DNA of 56,479 bases, from NCBI RefSeq assembly GCF_028618515.1, contig NZ_JAQITB010000013.1, positions 1-56,479 of the forward strand, written 5' to 3'. A program made the translations under genes and the position numbers. Below the pieces are notes generated by a model, which was given only the letters and a program-made list of their open reading frames with translations, searched no databases and was not told where the DNA came from. Origin of the DNA: Bartonella sp. ML69XJBT. GTDB taxonomy: Bacteria > Pseudomonadota > Alphaproteobacteria > Rhizobiales > Rhizobiaceae. The stretch's first letter is position 1, and the number at the start of each line of letters is the position of its first letter. This document shows, piece by piece, positions 19,999 through 29,367 of the stretch.

Positions 19999-21093
19999 GT
20001 GAATCCTATTACAAGTGAGACTATCCGTAACGCGTTATCTAAAATCAAAGTGCCGGATTCTGAAAGCAATATTGTGTCGCTGGGGCTTCTTTCAGAAATA
20101 TTGGTTGCTCATGGAAAAGTATTTTTTTCTATTACAGTTCCAGATGGACGTGTGCAAGAGTGGGAAATGTTGCGCCATGCTGCTGAAGACGTGGTGTGCA
20201 CTATGGAGGGGGTTAAATCTGTTGTTGTCACACTTACGGCAGAAAAAAAAACGAAGTCCTCTTCTCAGATTCAGAAAGCTACAGTTTTTTCTGCATCAAA
20301 ACGCAGAACGAGTGGATTGCCTGTAAAAATGCCAATAGAAGGTGTGCGGCATGTGATTGCGGTGGCTTCTGGAAAGGGAGGGGTTGGCAAATCGACAATG
20401 GCGATCAATATTGCTTTAGCTTTACAAGATTCTGGTTTTAAAACCGGTTTGATGGATGCGGATATCTATGGTCCGTCTTTGCCACGTTTGACAGGGCTGG
20501 TTAACCAAAAACCACAACTTTTTGATGGGAAAAAGCTTCAACCTCTTGAGAAATTTGGTCTTAAATTGATGTCGATGGGTTTTTTGGTTGAGGAGGAAAA
20601 CCCGGTGGTATGGCGTGGTCCCATGGTTATGGCGGCAGTGACGCAATTGCTCAGAGATGTTTTATGGGGGACTTTGGATGTGTTGGTGGTTGATATGCCA
20701 CCAGGTACAGGAGATGCACAATTGACACTTGCTCAACAAGTGCAGTTGACGGGTGCGTTGATTGTTTCTACTCCTCAGGATCTGGCTTTGGTTGATGCAC
20801 GTAAAGCGATAGAAATGTTCATAAAAGTTAATGTTCCTATTTTAGGGCTCATTGAGAATATGAGTTATTTTATTGCTCCTGATACAGGGAAACGCTATGA
20901 TATTTTTGGTTATGGTGGTACGCAGGCAGAGGCGAAGCACCGAGGGGTACCTTTCTTAGCTGAAGTGCCGCTTGATGCAGCTTTGAGATCTTCTTCAGAT
21001 GATGGCGTGCCAATCTTTGTTGCTAAGCCCGATGATATGCATGCTAAGCTTTATCGTGTGATTGTGGAGAAAATAAAAAACAAATTTTCTTAA
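19999..21093 (+). CDS. mrp: Mrp/NBP35-type P-loop ATPase, Fe-S cluster carrier family
   Basis: A 364-residue cytosolic protein. Residues 1-85 form a DUF59/MIP18-like domain; a variable linker runs to about 115; then the ATPase domain has the deviant Walker A G-K-G-G-V-G-K-S-T, D-A-D-I-Y-G-P-S and V-D-M-P-P-G-T-G-D. The family delivers Fe-S clusters to apoproteins. The C-x-x-C that often follows I-E-N-M-S-Y-F is absent here (A-P-D-T instead), a variant I recall from other alphaproteobacteria. The start is a GTG with GAGAGG about ten bases before it. Confidence 0.92.
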   Translation: MNPITSETIRNALSKIKVPDSESNIVSLGLLSEILVAHGKVFFSITVPDGRVQEWEMLRHAAEDVVCTMEGVKSVVVTLTAEKKTKSSSQIQKATVFSASKRRTSGLPVKMPIEGVRHVIAVASGKGGVGKSTMAINIALALQDSGFKTGLMDADIYGPSLPRLTGLVNQKPQLFDGKKLQPLEKFGLKLMSMGFLVEEENPVVWRGPMVMAAVTQLLRDVLWGTLDVLVVDMPPGTGDAQLTLAQQVQLTGALIVSTPQDLALVDARKAIEMFIKVNVPILGLIENMSYFIAPDTGKRYDIFGYGGTQAEAKHRGVPFLAEVPLDAALRSSSDDGVPIFVAKPDDMHAKLYRVIVEKIKNKFS

Positions 21094-21860
21094 ATTCACT
21101 AACAGACAATAATTTAAAACATAAGGGCTATTTGTACGGAAGTTATAATATCATGAACAATTCTATTGTTATCTGAAGATCTTTCAGATGTTCAGATGTT
21201 AAGCAGAAAACTGATTGCGGGATGGCTAATTATGTTTATTTTTATAAAATTATCCGTTGATTTTTACGGAGGAAATGAAATTGGTTAAAGATTTTTAGTT
21301 CAGATATAAAAAGTATTTTTCGATATAAAATTTCTGGGTATTCATCACGCTGTTGCAAAAGCTATGGAGAATATTACAAAATGAGATGTTATGATACGGT
21401 CATACTTATCCTAAAATGATGAGGGGACTACTGCTAGGGGGAGAGGCATATTTGCTTGGGGGATATTTTAATAGCGATGAATAAGGTTCTCTCGAAAAAA
21501 AGCGGGTGGTGTCAGTTAGAAAATTTTATTCTTAACAGAGGAAGGTCGGCATTTGATGTGGAAATGGCTGAAATTGTTTTCTTGATTTCTTGAAATGGAC
21601 GTTTTGCGTAAAAATATTGGAGCTGATATGATGTTTTGAGAATTGAGATCTATTTTATTGAGAATGATTATGGTTACCAAAATGCGTTATAATATTCAAT
21701 AAAAATATCAATATTGGAGAAAGAAATCTTGGTGTAGCTCAGCATTTATTGGAATGGTTGGTTCTTTGGCGATAGCAAAAATTGGTCGAAATAGATGGTA
21801 GCGAAGAAAGGTTCCGATAAGAGCAGATGGAGGGGGATTATTTGATTATGAAAGAAGGGC
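21094..21860. other. Intergenic, no gene recognised
   Basis: No intact frame of note. In related bacteria a lipoprotein/periplasmic gene can precede rsmI, so old remains are possible, but I could not match any. A tRNA-like start near 21730 does not fold. Confidence 0.35.
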
Positions 21861-22748
21861 ATGGGTGAAAAAGCATATTTTATAGGTGGGCATGTTTATT
21901 CTGTGCCTGTTATAGAACCAGCACTCTATCTTGTGGCAACGCCTATCGGAAATCTTACCGATATCACTCTTCGTGCTTTGCAAGTGCTTGCAGGAGTTGA
22001 TATTCTCGCCTGTGAGGATACACGGGTGACACGTGTTTTGTTGGAACGTTACGGTATTGAGAAAAAAACCATTCTTTATCATGAATATAATGCACAAAAG
22101 GCAGGACCGAAGTTACTGAAAGCTTTGGCAGAAAATAAAAGCGTGGCTCTTGTGTCAGATGCTGGGACACCGCTGATTTCTGATCCGGGATTTCGATTGG
22201 TGGAAGAAGCGCGCAAAGTGGGACATAAAACTGTTCCGATTCCTGGGGCATCAGCTCTTTTAGCTGCTCTTGTTGCAACGGGTCTGCCCACCGATAGTTT
22301 TTTCTTTGCAGGTTTTTTGAGTGCACGAAAGGCACAACGCCAAAAGCGTTTGGAACAATTAAAAGCCATTCCTGCAACATTGGTTTTTTATGAATCTCCC
22401 CATCGTCTTGTTAATACTTTACAGGATATGGTTGCTCTTTTTTCGGCGGATCGCCCTGCGGCAATCTGTCGTGAATTAACAAAAAAGTTTGAAACGGTGG
22501 ATGTCTCTAATTTAGGAAATTTATTGGAAAATTACAGCAAACAGGCGTATATTCGTGGGGAAATTGTTGTGCTTGTTGGGCAGGGAGTTTCTTCTTTGCA
22601 AGTGATGAATGATCAAGAAGTTGATGCACTGTTGTTAGAATTGTCTGGTGTGCATTCTGCGGCTCAGGCGGCTGCTTTGGTGGCAAAGAAAACGGGCTTA
22701 AAAAAACAAAAATTGTTTCAGCGGTTGAATTTTTTAAAAGACACGTAG
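21861..22748 (+). CDS. rsmI: 16S rRNA (cytidine-1402 2'-O)-methyltransferase
   Basis: A 295-residue SAM-dependent methyltransferase of the tetrapyrrole-methylase fold. [24 protein letters not shown] and [13 protein letters not shown] are diagnostic of RsmI; F-Y-E-S-P-H-R follows. It modifies C1402 of 16S rRNA in the decoding centre. The UPF0102 gene starts 4 bases after its stop, the usual rsmI-yraN pair. Confidence 0.95.
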   Translation: MGEKAYFIGGHVYSVPVIEPALYLVATPIGNLTDITLRALQVLAGVDILACEDTRVTRVLLERYGIEKKTILYHEYNAQKAGPKLLKALAENKSVALVSDAGTPLISDPGFRLVEEARKVGHKTVPIPGASALLAALVATGLPTDSFFFAGFLSARKAQRQKRLEQLKAIPATLVFYESPHRLVNTLQDMVALFSADRPAAICRELTKKFETVDVSNLGNLLENYSKQAYIRGEIVVLVGQGVSSLQVMNDQEVDALLLELSGVHSAAQAAALVAKKTGLKKQKLFQRLNFLKDT

Positions 22749-22752
22749 AACA

Positions 22753-23133
22753 ATGGGGAAAACTATACAAAAAGAGCGCAGGCAGAAGTCTTTCTATCGA
22801 GGGGTTCGCGCAGAAAAATGGGCGGCTTGGTGGTTGCGGCTAAAAGGCTTTCATATTGCTGAAATGCGTTTTAAAACAAAATGTGGTGAAATCGACTTAA
22901 TTGCACGGCGTGGAAATCTTGTGCTCATTGTTGAGGTCAAAGCACGTCCAACATTGGCTGAAGCAATGGTTGCAGTTTCTCGGGTGAATGAAAGGCGCAT
23001 TGAGGCAGCTGCCGATATTTGGTTGGCACGGCAAAAGGATCGCGCTCTTTTGTGTGTACGCTTTGATCTGATTGCAATTTTACCGTGGCGTTGGCCGCAG
23101 CATATTCCAGCATTTTTTACATCTGGTAAATAA
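22753..23133 (+). CDS. UPF0102 (YraN) nuclease-fold protein
   Basis: A 126-residue protein. [10 protein letters not shown] and the following I-V-E-V-K-A-R form the PD-(D/E)XK nuclease-like core of the UPF0102 family, seen next to rsmI in many genomes. It starts 4 bases after rsmI, so it is co-expressed. The molecular function is not established; a structure-specific nuclease is an inference from the fold. Confidence 0.9.
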   Translation: MGKTIQKERRQKSFYRGVRAEKWAAWWLRLKGFHIAEMRFKTKCGEIDLIARRGNLVLIVEVKARPTLAEAMVAVSRVNERRIEAAADIWLARQKDRALLCVRFDLIAILPWRWPQHIPAFFTSGK

Positions 23134-23238
23134 GAGTTTCTATATTATTTGAACCATGGTAGGTGAAAAAGCTTCCATTTTCATATACAGATGCGTTAAA
23201 TAAAATGCATAATATTTGAGTGCTATGAGGAGCAAAAT

Positions 23239-23484
23239 ATGGATGATTATGAAAAGTTTGCAACGGGTTTGTTGATTGTTTTTGGGGCGCTGATTATAGG
23301 TGGTTTAATGGCAGTCCATATTGTGCTGATGAATAAGCCAGGTTTTTTATTTGCTTTAGCGGCTGCTATTGTTGGTTGGTTTTCTGCTTTTGCAGTTCTT
23401 TTTGATAAGCCCAAAGTCTATTTGGTATTGATCATTCTTGCTATGCTTTGTGTTGCGTCCTCAATTAGTGTTTATGTGAGTTAG
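23239..23484 (+). CDS. Small membrane protein, three predicted helices
   Basis: An 81-residue hydrophobic protein with an acidic N-terminus (M-D-D-Y-E-K) and three membrane helices, about residues 8-30, 34-54 and 58-79, separated by short Lys/Pro-containing turns. GAGGAG lies 8 bases before the ATG, which supports a real gene. I do not recognise the family. It sits between the UPF0102 gene and the ProC-like gene on the same strand. Confidence 0.7.
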   Translation: MDDYEKFATGLLIVFGALIIGGLMAVHIVLMNKPGFLFALAAAIVGWFSAFAVLFDKPKVYLVLIILAMLCVASSISVYVS

Positions 23485-23541
23485 AATGTTAAAGCGTTGG
23501 CTTTAAGTTTTCATTTGAAATGATGCGTGTGAGGAATAGAA

Positions 23542-24333
23542 ATGAAAATTGGCTTTCTTGGAACAGGTAAAATTAGTGCTTCCATGGTCGATGGTTTAAT
23601 GATGAGTGCTTTTGACGTTTCTTCTGTTATCCTTTCTCCTCGCAATGCACAAATGGCAGAGCGCCTTTCATGTCTTTATGATAAGGTTATGATTGCTGAA
23701 AACAATCAAGCATTGTTGGATGTTAGTGATTGTGTTTTTCTTTGTTTGCCCAACCAAATTGCAGAAGAGGTTTTGCGTTCTCTTCGTTTTCGTCCCGAAC
23801 AGCTTGTGGTTTCTGTGCTGGCCATGGCAAAAGCAGCAGATGTTGAGGCATGGATAAATCATAAGGTTTATCGTGCTGTTCCACTACCATTTGTGGCAGA
23901 ATGTAAAAATTTGACACCAATTTATCCTGATCATTCATTTTTACGAAGTTTATTTGATGCCTTGGGTGGCACATTGGTTTTGGATGCGGAAGAGCAATTT
24001 AATCTTTTCATGACGGCTGGTTCACTGATGGGGGTGTATTTTAATTTTATAGAAACAGCACATCAATGGTTTGTGACACAGGGGTTAAAGAACCAGCAGT
24101 CAGCAGATTTTCTTGCTATGATGTTTGGAAACTTGACCGATGAAATGCGCAAAATTATGGCTCAGGATTGTTTTACATTTCTTGATTTTGCGCTGCTTGA
24201 GAAAGAGTTTTCAACAAAGGGGGGAACAAATGAACTTTTGTCAAATTGTTTTTCGCGCCAAGGAGGAAAAAATGCTTTAATCACAGCTCTTGAGATCACT
24301 TTGCAAAAAATAAATACTCCCTTTACGCATTAA
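23542..24333 (+). CDS. Pyrroline-5-carboxylate reductase-like protein
   Basis: A 263-residue protein of the ProC fold. It has an N-terminal Rossmann domain with G-F-L-G-T-G-K-I-S at 4-12, then V-F-L-C-L-P-N-Q and R-A-V-P-L-P-F, and a helical C-terminal domain in which T-K-G-G-T-N-E-L stands where ProC has S-P-G-G-T-T. True ProC makes proline from pyrroline-5-carboxylate with NAD(P)H. The weakened C-terminal motif suggests a ProC paralog of unknown substrate. GTGAGGAATAG precedes the ATG. Confidence 0.8.
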   Translation: MKIGFLGTGKISASMVDGLMMSAFDVSSVILSPRNAQMAERLSCLYDKVMIAENNQALLDVSDCVFLCLPNQIAEEVLRSLRFRPEQLVVSVLAMAKAADVEAWINHKVYRAVPLPFVAECKNLTPIYPDHSFLRSLFDALGGTLVLDAEEQFNLFMTAGSLMGVYFNFIETAHQWFVTQGLKNQQSADFLAMMFGNLTDEMRKIMAQDCFTFLDFALLEKEFSTKGGTNELLSNCFSRQGGKNALITALEITLQKINTPFTH

Positions 24334-24807
24334 AATGCTTGATTAAAATTTATTTTTTATTTTTCATGAACACAGGCTTATAGAATTATCAGCTCTGTAT
24401 TTAAGGACAAGCAGCTTGATATTTAGGATTTTTTTCAGGCATCAATTACTTTATGAAGGTCGTTTATCATTTGCAGCTTGCATAGCAATCCTGAAGACAA
24501 AAACTTCTTTTCTTATACGTTTACAAGAGAGATGAATGTGTGGATAAAATCCTTTACGAAGGAGAAAAATATGCTTCTTGTAAATGCCCTCAAACACAAA
24601 GGTCCAATGTGATATTTTGAGTTGGTAACAGATCATACAGCTTGCTTGTATTCTATTTTCATGGGGAGCACTGTGAGATGGGCTTGAAATTTTGTTGGGA
24701 TTGTTTGTTAAAACAGCTCTATGAATCAGTGTTGTAGGAGCGTGTGGTGTTTGAGGGAAGAGGAAGAGAAAGCGCTTTTATTGACTAGATTTATAGATTT
24801 TCATCTT
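24334..24807. other. Intergenic before the ETF:QO remnant
   Basis: No supported gene. A 61-codon minus-strand frame at 24451-24636 lacks a start signal and family resemblance. Confidence 0.4.
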
Positions 24808-25126
24808 AGGAGAATGAACAATGATTCCATAGTGAGATAAAGTGGTTCCTCATTACCTTGTGAATGGGACCAATTGATATTTTGATTGGGATCTTTCATA
24901 TCGCAGTTTTTGCAATGTATGCAGTTTAAGGCGTTGATAACATAAGCCTAACAATCATTAGACTCTAGACATTCGTAGATAGCGGTAGGGAAATAGCAGG
25001 TAGCAGTCTTCCATAGATTGCCTATTCGGAGTCTTTTTGTTTTTCTCATGAGGCTATTTTAAAATGGTAAAGTTGGTTTTCTTTATGGTGCGTATGAGAC
25101 AAGCGTAATATTGGAAAGCTGGCTTT
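24808..25126 (-). pseudogene. Decayed duplicate of the ETF:QO 3' end
   Basis: This segment aligns almost base for base with 25127-25445, the region holding the end of the intact ETF:QO gene. Shared landmarks are the boundary AATGAACAATGATT, GAGATAAAGTGGT, CAATTGATATTTTGATTGGG and GAGTCTTTTTGTTTTTCT. Small indels and stops destroy the frame, though several codons of the 4Fe-4S domain survive. It is a direct tandem duplicate of about 319 bases abutting the real gene. Confidence 0.88.
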
Positions 25127-25144
25127 GAGAAGGATGAACAATGA

Positions 25145-26806
25145 TTACATATTGAGATAAAGTGGTCCCTCATTGCCTTGCGGACAGGCCCAATTGATAT
25201 TTTGATTGGGGTCTTTAATATCGCAGGTTTTGCAATGTATACAGTTTGAAGCATTGATAACATAGGTTGGGGAATTATTATGCTCTAGCCATTCGTAAAC
25301 AGCAGCAGGGCAATAGCGGCTAGAAGGTCCTCCATAGACTGCATATTCAGAGTCTTTTTGTTTTTCTAATGAGGCTATTTTTAAATGGCAAGGTTGGTTT
25401 TCTTCATGGTGTGTATTCGAAAGTGCGATACTGGAGAGACGATCAAAGGTTACGATCCCGTCTGGTTTGGGATAAGCAATGGGTTGAAAATTTGGGGCTG
25501 GCTCAAGACATGCATAATCTGCTTTTCCATGGGAGAGCGTTTTGAATAAGGAAAATCCAAACAGCTGTTGCCACCATATATCAAAACCGGCAAGTTTGAT
25601 TCCATATTTTGTGCCGTATTTTGCCCAGAGTGGTTTGGCATTGCGCACTTTATAAAGATCTTTGCCAATGGGACTTTTGCGCCAATCTTCTTCGATTTCT
25701 TTGACTTCATCATGGGCGCGGCCTTGTGCCAGAGCTATCGCGATTTTATCGGCTGCTAATATGCCAGATAAGATGGCATTGTGTGATCCTTTGATGCGAG
25801 GGACATTGACAAAACCAGCAGCACAGCCAATAAGTGCTCCACCTAGAAAGGTCAGTTTGGGTACAGACTGCCAACCACCTTCGCTGATGACGCGTGCTCC
25901 ATAGGAAAGGCGTTTTGCACTTTTGAAAATTTCATAGAGTTTGGGATGTGTTTTGAAACGTTGAAATTCTTCGAAGGGAGAGAGATAAGGATTTTTATAA
26001 TCTAAGTGCACAACAAAACCGACAGAAATTAAATTGTTTTCTTGGTGGTAAAGAAAACCACCACCACCAGTGTCATTGTCTAAGGGCCAGCCGGAAAAAT
26101 GCTGCACTAAACCAGGCTTATGTTTTTGGGGATCAACTTCCCAAAGCTCTTTGAGACCGAGACCAAACTTTTGTGGTTCACGGTTTTTACTCAGATCAAA
26201 TTTCTGTATCAGTTGTTTTGCAAGGGAACCACGTGCCCCTTCTGCAATCAGAGTATATTTTGCTAATAAAGCCATACCAGGCATATAATTTTCCCCAGGA
26301 GTTCCGTCTTTATTCAGTCCCATATCCCCTGTAAGAACACCAATGATGGCTCCATTATCGTTCTCTATGGTTTGTGATACGGCAAAACCAGGATAGATTT
26401 CAACACCAAGCGCTTCGGCTTTCTTGCTTAGCCAACGGCAAACACTCCCAAGTGAAACAATGTAACACCCATCATTTGATAAGATTTTAGGGAGAAAAAT
26501 ATTGGGAAATAATGTAGCGTGTGTTGGCTTTAGAAAAAAAAACTGATCACTGGTAACAGGCGTTTTAAAGGGATGATCGTGTTCATTTCTCCATTCTGGT
26601 AAGAGCGTATCAATGCCGATGGGGTCAACAACTGCTCCAGAGAGAATATGTGCACCAACTTCTGTACCTTTTTCAACGATTGTCACAGAAAGTTCGGGGT
26701 TGATCTGTTTTAGACGAATTGCGGCAGAAAGTCCTGCTGGTCCTGCTCCAACAATCACTATGTCAAATTCCATACTTTCACGTTGATGATGCAAAGGCAC
26801 ATTCAT
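25145..26806 (-). CDS. Electron transfer flavoprotein-ubiquinone oxidoreductase
   Basis: A 553-residue inner-membrane-associated flavoprotein passing electrons from ETF to ubiquinone. The FAD-binding G-A-G-P-A-G-L-S-A-A is near residue 22, and a GG-doublet-type H-I-L-S-G-A-V segment follows. The C-terminal 4Fe-4S site is complete: Y-C-P, then C-I-H-C-K-T-C and A-C-P-Q-G-N-E-G-P. The protein could start at M1 (26806) or at M12 just before E-F-D-I-V-I-V-G-A-G. M1 is joined by ATGA to a small repeat-encoded frame upstream. Both sides of the gene carry partial self-duplications. Confidence 0.95.
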   Translation of the reverse strand: MNVPLHHQRESMEFDIVIVGAGPAGLSAAIRLKQINPELSVTIVEKGTEVGAHILSGAVVDPIGIDTLLPEWRNEHDHPFKTPVTSDQFFFLKPTHATLFPNIFLPKILSNDGCYIVSLGSVCRWLSKKAEALGVEIYPGFAVSQTIENDNGAIIGVLTGDMGLNKDGTPGENYMPGMALLAKYTLIAEGARGSLAKQLIQKFDLSKNREPQKFGLGLKELWEVDPQKHKPGLVQHFSGWPLDNDTGGGGFLYHQENNLISVGFVVHLDYKNPYLSPFEEFQRFKTHPKLYEIFKSAKRLSYGARVISEGGWQSVPKLTFLGGALIGCAAGFVNVPRIKGSHNAILSGILAADKIAIALAQGRAHDEVKEIEEDWRKSPIGKDLYKVRNAKPLWAKYGTKYGIKLAGFDIWWQQLFGFSLFKTLSHGKADYACLEPAPNFQPIAYPKPDGIVTFDRLSSIALSNTHHEENQPCHLKIASLEKQKDSEYAVYGGPSSRYCPAAVYEWLEHNNSPTYVINASNCIHCKTCDIKDPNQNINWACPQGNEGPLYLNM

Positions 26807-26961
26807 GGCTTATAAAGCTTTCTCCCGTTTTGGCATAATTTGGTGAAGATTAGTTGCAGATATTGGGCAATTTTTATGGAGAGAAGTTCTGCTTGTTCTG
26901 CTTCAACAATCACACTGTCAACTTCCATGCTTTCACGTTGATGATGCAAAGGTACATTCAT
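26803..26961 (-). CDS. 52-codon repeat-encoded ORF, second copy
   Basis: Nearly the same as the first copy, with only a few substitutions, and also open for 52 codons. Its stop overlaps the ETF:QO start as ATGA, so etfA, two small frames and ETF:QO form a head-to-tail chain on the minus strand. Whether it is translated is not known. Confidence 0.3.
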   Translation of the reverse strand: MNVPLHHQRESMEVDSVIVEAEQAELLSIKIAQYLQLIFTKLCQNGRKLYKP

Positions 26962-27116
26962 GGCTTATAAAGCTTTCTTCCGTTTTGGCATAATTTGGTG
27001 AAGATTAGCTGCAGATATTGGGCAATTTTTATGGAGAGAAGTTCTGCTTGTTCTGCTTCAATAATCACACTGTCAACTTCCATGCTTTCACGTTGATGAT
27101 GCAAAGGTACATTCAT
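26807..27116 (-). repeat. Two tandem 155-bp copies of the etfA/ETF:QO junction
   Basis: Units 26807-26961 and 26962-27116 are almost identical to each other. Each is a chimera: its part nearest the etfA side repeats the first ~35 codons of ETF:QO in degenerate form, and the other part repeats the last ~15 or more codons of etfA. With the authentic ETF:QO start, the start-codon context ACATTCATGGCTTATAAAGC occurs three times, exactly 155 bases apart (start codons at 26806, 26961 and 27116). Confidence 0.92.
26958..27116 (-). CDS. 52-codon repeat-encoded ORF, first copy
   Basis: Within the 155-bp repeat the frame stays open for 52 codons, from the duplicated ETF:QO start (M-N-V-P-L-H-H-Q-R-E-S-M-E) to Y-K-P-stop. 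Its stop overlaps the next ATG as ATGA. The sequence diverges from ETF:QO after about 13 residues and lacks the FAD motif (E-A-E-Q-A-E replaces G-A-G-P-A-G). It starts 3 bases after the etfA stop. It may be translated as a linker between etfA and ETF:QO or may be a chance survivor of duplication. Confidence 0.3.
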   Translation of the reverse strand: MNVPLHHQRESMEVDSVIIEAEQAELLSIKIAQYLQLIFTKLCQNGRKLYKP

Positions 27117-27119
27117 GGC

Positions 27120-28040
27120 TTATAAAGCTTTCTCCAACTCTGGAATAATTTGGTGAAGATCACCGACAAGGGCATAATCAGCAATTTGCATGATGGGAGC
27201 TTCTGCATCTTTATTAATGGCAATAATAATTTGCGCATCCATTATACCGGCTAAATGCTGGATTGCACCGGAAATGCCAACGGCTATATAGAGTTCAGGA
27301 GCAACGACTTTTCCGGTTTGTCCAATTTGCCAATCATTAGGAGCATAGCCAGCGTCAACTGCTGCGCGGCTAGCTCCTAAGGCCGCTTCTAGTTTATTTG
27401 CAAGGGGGAGAAGGAGTGCCATAAATTGTTCTTGTGAACCAAGTCCACGCCCACCTGATATAATAACACGTGCTGAGGTAAGATCAGGGCGGTCACTTTT
27501 ATTGGTTTCTGCTTCTATAAAAGAAGAAAGGTTGGGATTGGGGGCTGGTATTATTGTCTTAATGGGAGCAGTGTTATTGTGGAAGGGGGTTGGTGGGAAA
27601 GAAGCTGCACGAACGGTTATAACCTTTTGATGATCATTGGTGCGTACAGTTTCAAGTGCATTTCCTGCATAAATGGGGCGTTTGAAGGTATCAGGTGCAA
27701 GAACCGCAATAATGTCTGAAATTTGCATAACATCAAGAAGAGCAGCCACACGCGGCATGACATTTTTGCCGGTGCTGGTAGAGGCAGCCATGATTACATC
27801 ATAATCCTTCGCATATTTGACAATGGTATTTGCTATAGGTTCAGCAAGTTGATGGGCTAAATAATCAGCTTCAGAAACAAGAATTTGTCGTACACCAGCA
27901 AGTTTAGCACTGTTTTCGGCTGTAACTTGGACCTTTGTTCCACAAACCAAAATATCAATATCATCGCTCATTGCGCGCGCGGCGGTGAGCGCTTTTGCGG
28001 TTTCCTCTGTATTTTGTTCGGCTAATAAAAGAATTGCCAT
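27120..28040 (-). CDS. etfA: Electron transfer flavoprotein alpha subunit
   Basis: A 306-residue FAD-binding ETF subunit. The C-terminal FAD domain is clear: S-G-G-R-G-L-G-S, A-A-V-D-A-G-Y, Q-I-G-Q-T-G-K-V-V-A-P-E-L-Y, G-I-S-G-A-I-Q-H and I-N-K-D-A-E-A-P-I. With EtfB it collects electrons from acyl-CoA and other dehydrogenases and hands them to ETF:QO. It lies 52 bases downstream of etfB. The last codons have been copied into the 155-bp repeats just downstream. Confidence 0.96.
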   Translation of the reverse strand: MAILLLAEQNTEETAKALTAARAMSDDIDILVCGTKVQVTAENSAKLAGVRQILVSEADYLAHQLAEPIANTIVKYAKDYDVIMAASTSTGKNVMPRVAALLDVMQISDIIAVLAPDTFKRPIYAGNALETVRTNDHQKVITVRAASFPPTPFHNNTAPIKTIIPAPNPNLSSFIEAETNKSDRPDLTSARVIISGGRGLGSQEQFMALLLPLANKLEAALGASRAAVDAGYAPNDWQIGQTGKVVAPELYIAVGISGAIQHLAGIMDAQIIIAINKDAEAPIMQIADYALVGDLHQIIPELEKAL

Positions 28041-28092
28041 AAGTTTTTGCCCTTTTATACAATGTGTTTTTTAATCTATTGGTTATAGACTA

Positions 28093-28839
28093 TTAAATGC
28101 GATTTGTTTGTTTTAGTGCATTGACTAGCTCTGTTACGTTAGCCACTTTAATACCAGATTGGCGCGGTTTTGGCTCTTCAACGCTTAGGACTGTTAAGCG
28201 CGCTTGCGTATCTATGCCAAGCTCAGAAAGCATTTTTTTTTCAATGTTTTTCTTTTTTGCTTTCATGATATTGGGCAGCGAAGTATAACGCGGTTCGTTT
28301 AAGCGTAAATCAGCAGTCATGACCATGGGGAGGGGTAGAGAAAGAGTTTGCGTACCATCGTCTACTTCACGGATAACAGTTGCGTATCCATTTTCTAGGT
28401 TTAGGCTTGAGGTAAAAGTTGCTTGTCCCCAACCAAGAAGAGCTGCTAGCATTTGTCCAGTTTGATTGCTGTCATCATCAATAGCTTGTTTCCCCAAAAA
28501 AACCATATCTGGTTTCTCTTCATCAACAATGACCTTGAGAATCTTAGCAATTGCTAAGGGTTCAAGAGTTTTTTCTGTCGTTATAAGCAGTGCGCGGTCA
28601 GCGCCCATGGCAAGTCCTGTGCGTAAAGTTTCTTGTGCTGCTTCTGGTCCAATTGAAACAAGAACAACTTCTGAAATTTTTCCAGATTCTTTCTGCCGGA
28701 TTGCTTCTTCTACAGCAATTTCGTCAAAAGGGTTCATAGACATCTTGACATGGGACAGATCAACGCCTGTACCATCGGGTTTGACGCGTATCTTGATGTT
28801 ATAATCCACAACACGTTTGACAGCGACAATTATCTTCAT
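28093..28839 (-). CDS. etfB: Electron transfer flavoprotein beta subunit
   Basis: A 248-residue AMP-binding ETF subunit. It begins [12 protein letters not shown], has [25 protein letters not shown] and the recognition-loop region [17 protein letters not shown]. The frame extends upstream to 28896, but the start at 28839 is chosen because it gives the family N-terminus and has AGAGGA before it. It is the first gene of the etfB-etfA-ETF:QO set. Confidence 0.96.
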   Translation of the reverse strand: MKIIVAVKRVVDYNIKIRVKPDGTGVDLSHVKMSMNPFDEIAVEEAIRQKESGKISEVVLVSIGPEAAQETLRTGLAMGADRALLITTEKTLEPLAIAKILKVIVDEEKPDMVFLGKQAIDDDSNQTGQMLAALLGWGQATFTSSLNLENGYATVIREVDDGTQTLSLPLPMVMTADLRLNEPRYTSLPNIMKAKKKNIEKKMLSELGIDTQARLTVLSVEEPKPRQSGIKVANVTELVNALKQTNRI

Positions 28840-29367
28840 AATAATCCTCTTCATTTGTATGAGCACGAGTTTATAGTAATAATGGTAAGAAACCAAATTA
28901 TTTAGAACGAAATCTCCTTATATTTTTTCTCATTATAGACGCTTGCTTGAGTCGGCTTATGTCTTTTATCACTGTTGTTCATCTCTTTTTTATGCGTTTT
29001 CATAATTGCCCTCTTCATTTGAATAAAAAGTAAAAACAATGCGCATTTATTTCAAGAAAATGCCTTCATGATGGTTTTGAAACAGTTGTAAGAGAACTTA
29101 AAATAAAAGGAATACAGAAGAGTAAATGGTCTTATAATAACAAAATGAAAATATCCTTTTTTCGTTCCGTATGGTGATTTATCATGGAAGAATATTTTGT
29201 CTGTTTAAATCGTGAGAACAGGAAAATCAAAGATACTCATTGAGATGTTTTTGCAAATTCTTAAAGCTCTATTTACTAAAATAGAACATACTGTCTTCTG
29301 ATTTGTGCAATTCTGCAAAAAATGAATAAAGCGTAGCGTTTATAGACATAGTGAGGGGTAGCGTATT
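28840..29367. other. Divergent intergenic region upstream of etfB
   Basis: It should hold the etf operon promoter on the minus strand and the promoter of the coiled-coil protein on the plus strand. No gene is seen. Confidence 0.4.

Noticed and set aside
21725-21800. tRNA-like start (GGTGTAGCTCAG) upstream of rsmI
   Set aside because: No matching acceptor arm, anticodon arm or T loop could be drawn.
25054-25263. 69-codon minus-strand frame across the ETF:QO end
   Set aside because: It bridges the decayed duplicate and the real gene end in a different frame; a by-product of the duplication.
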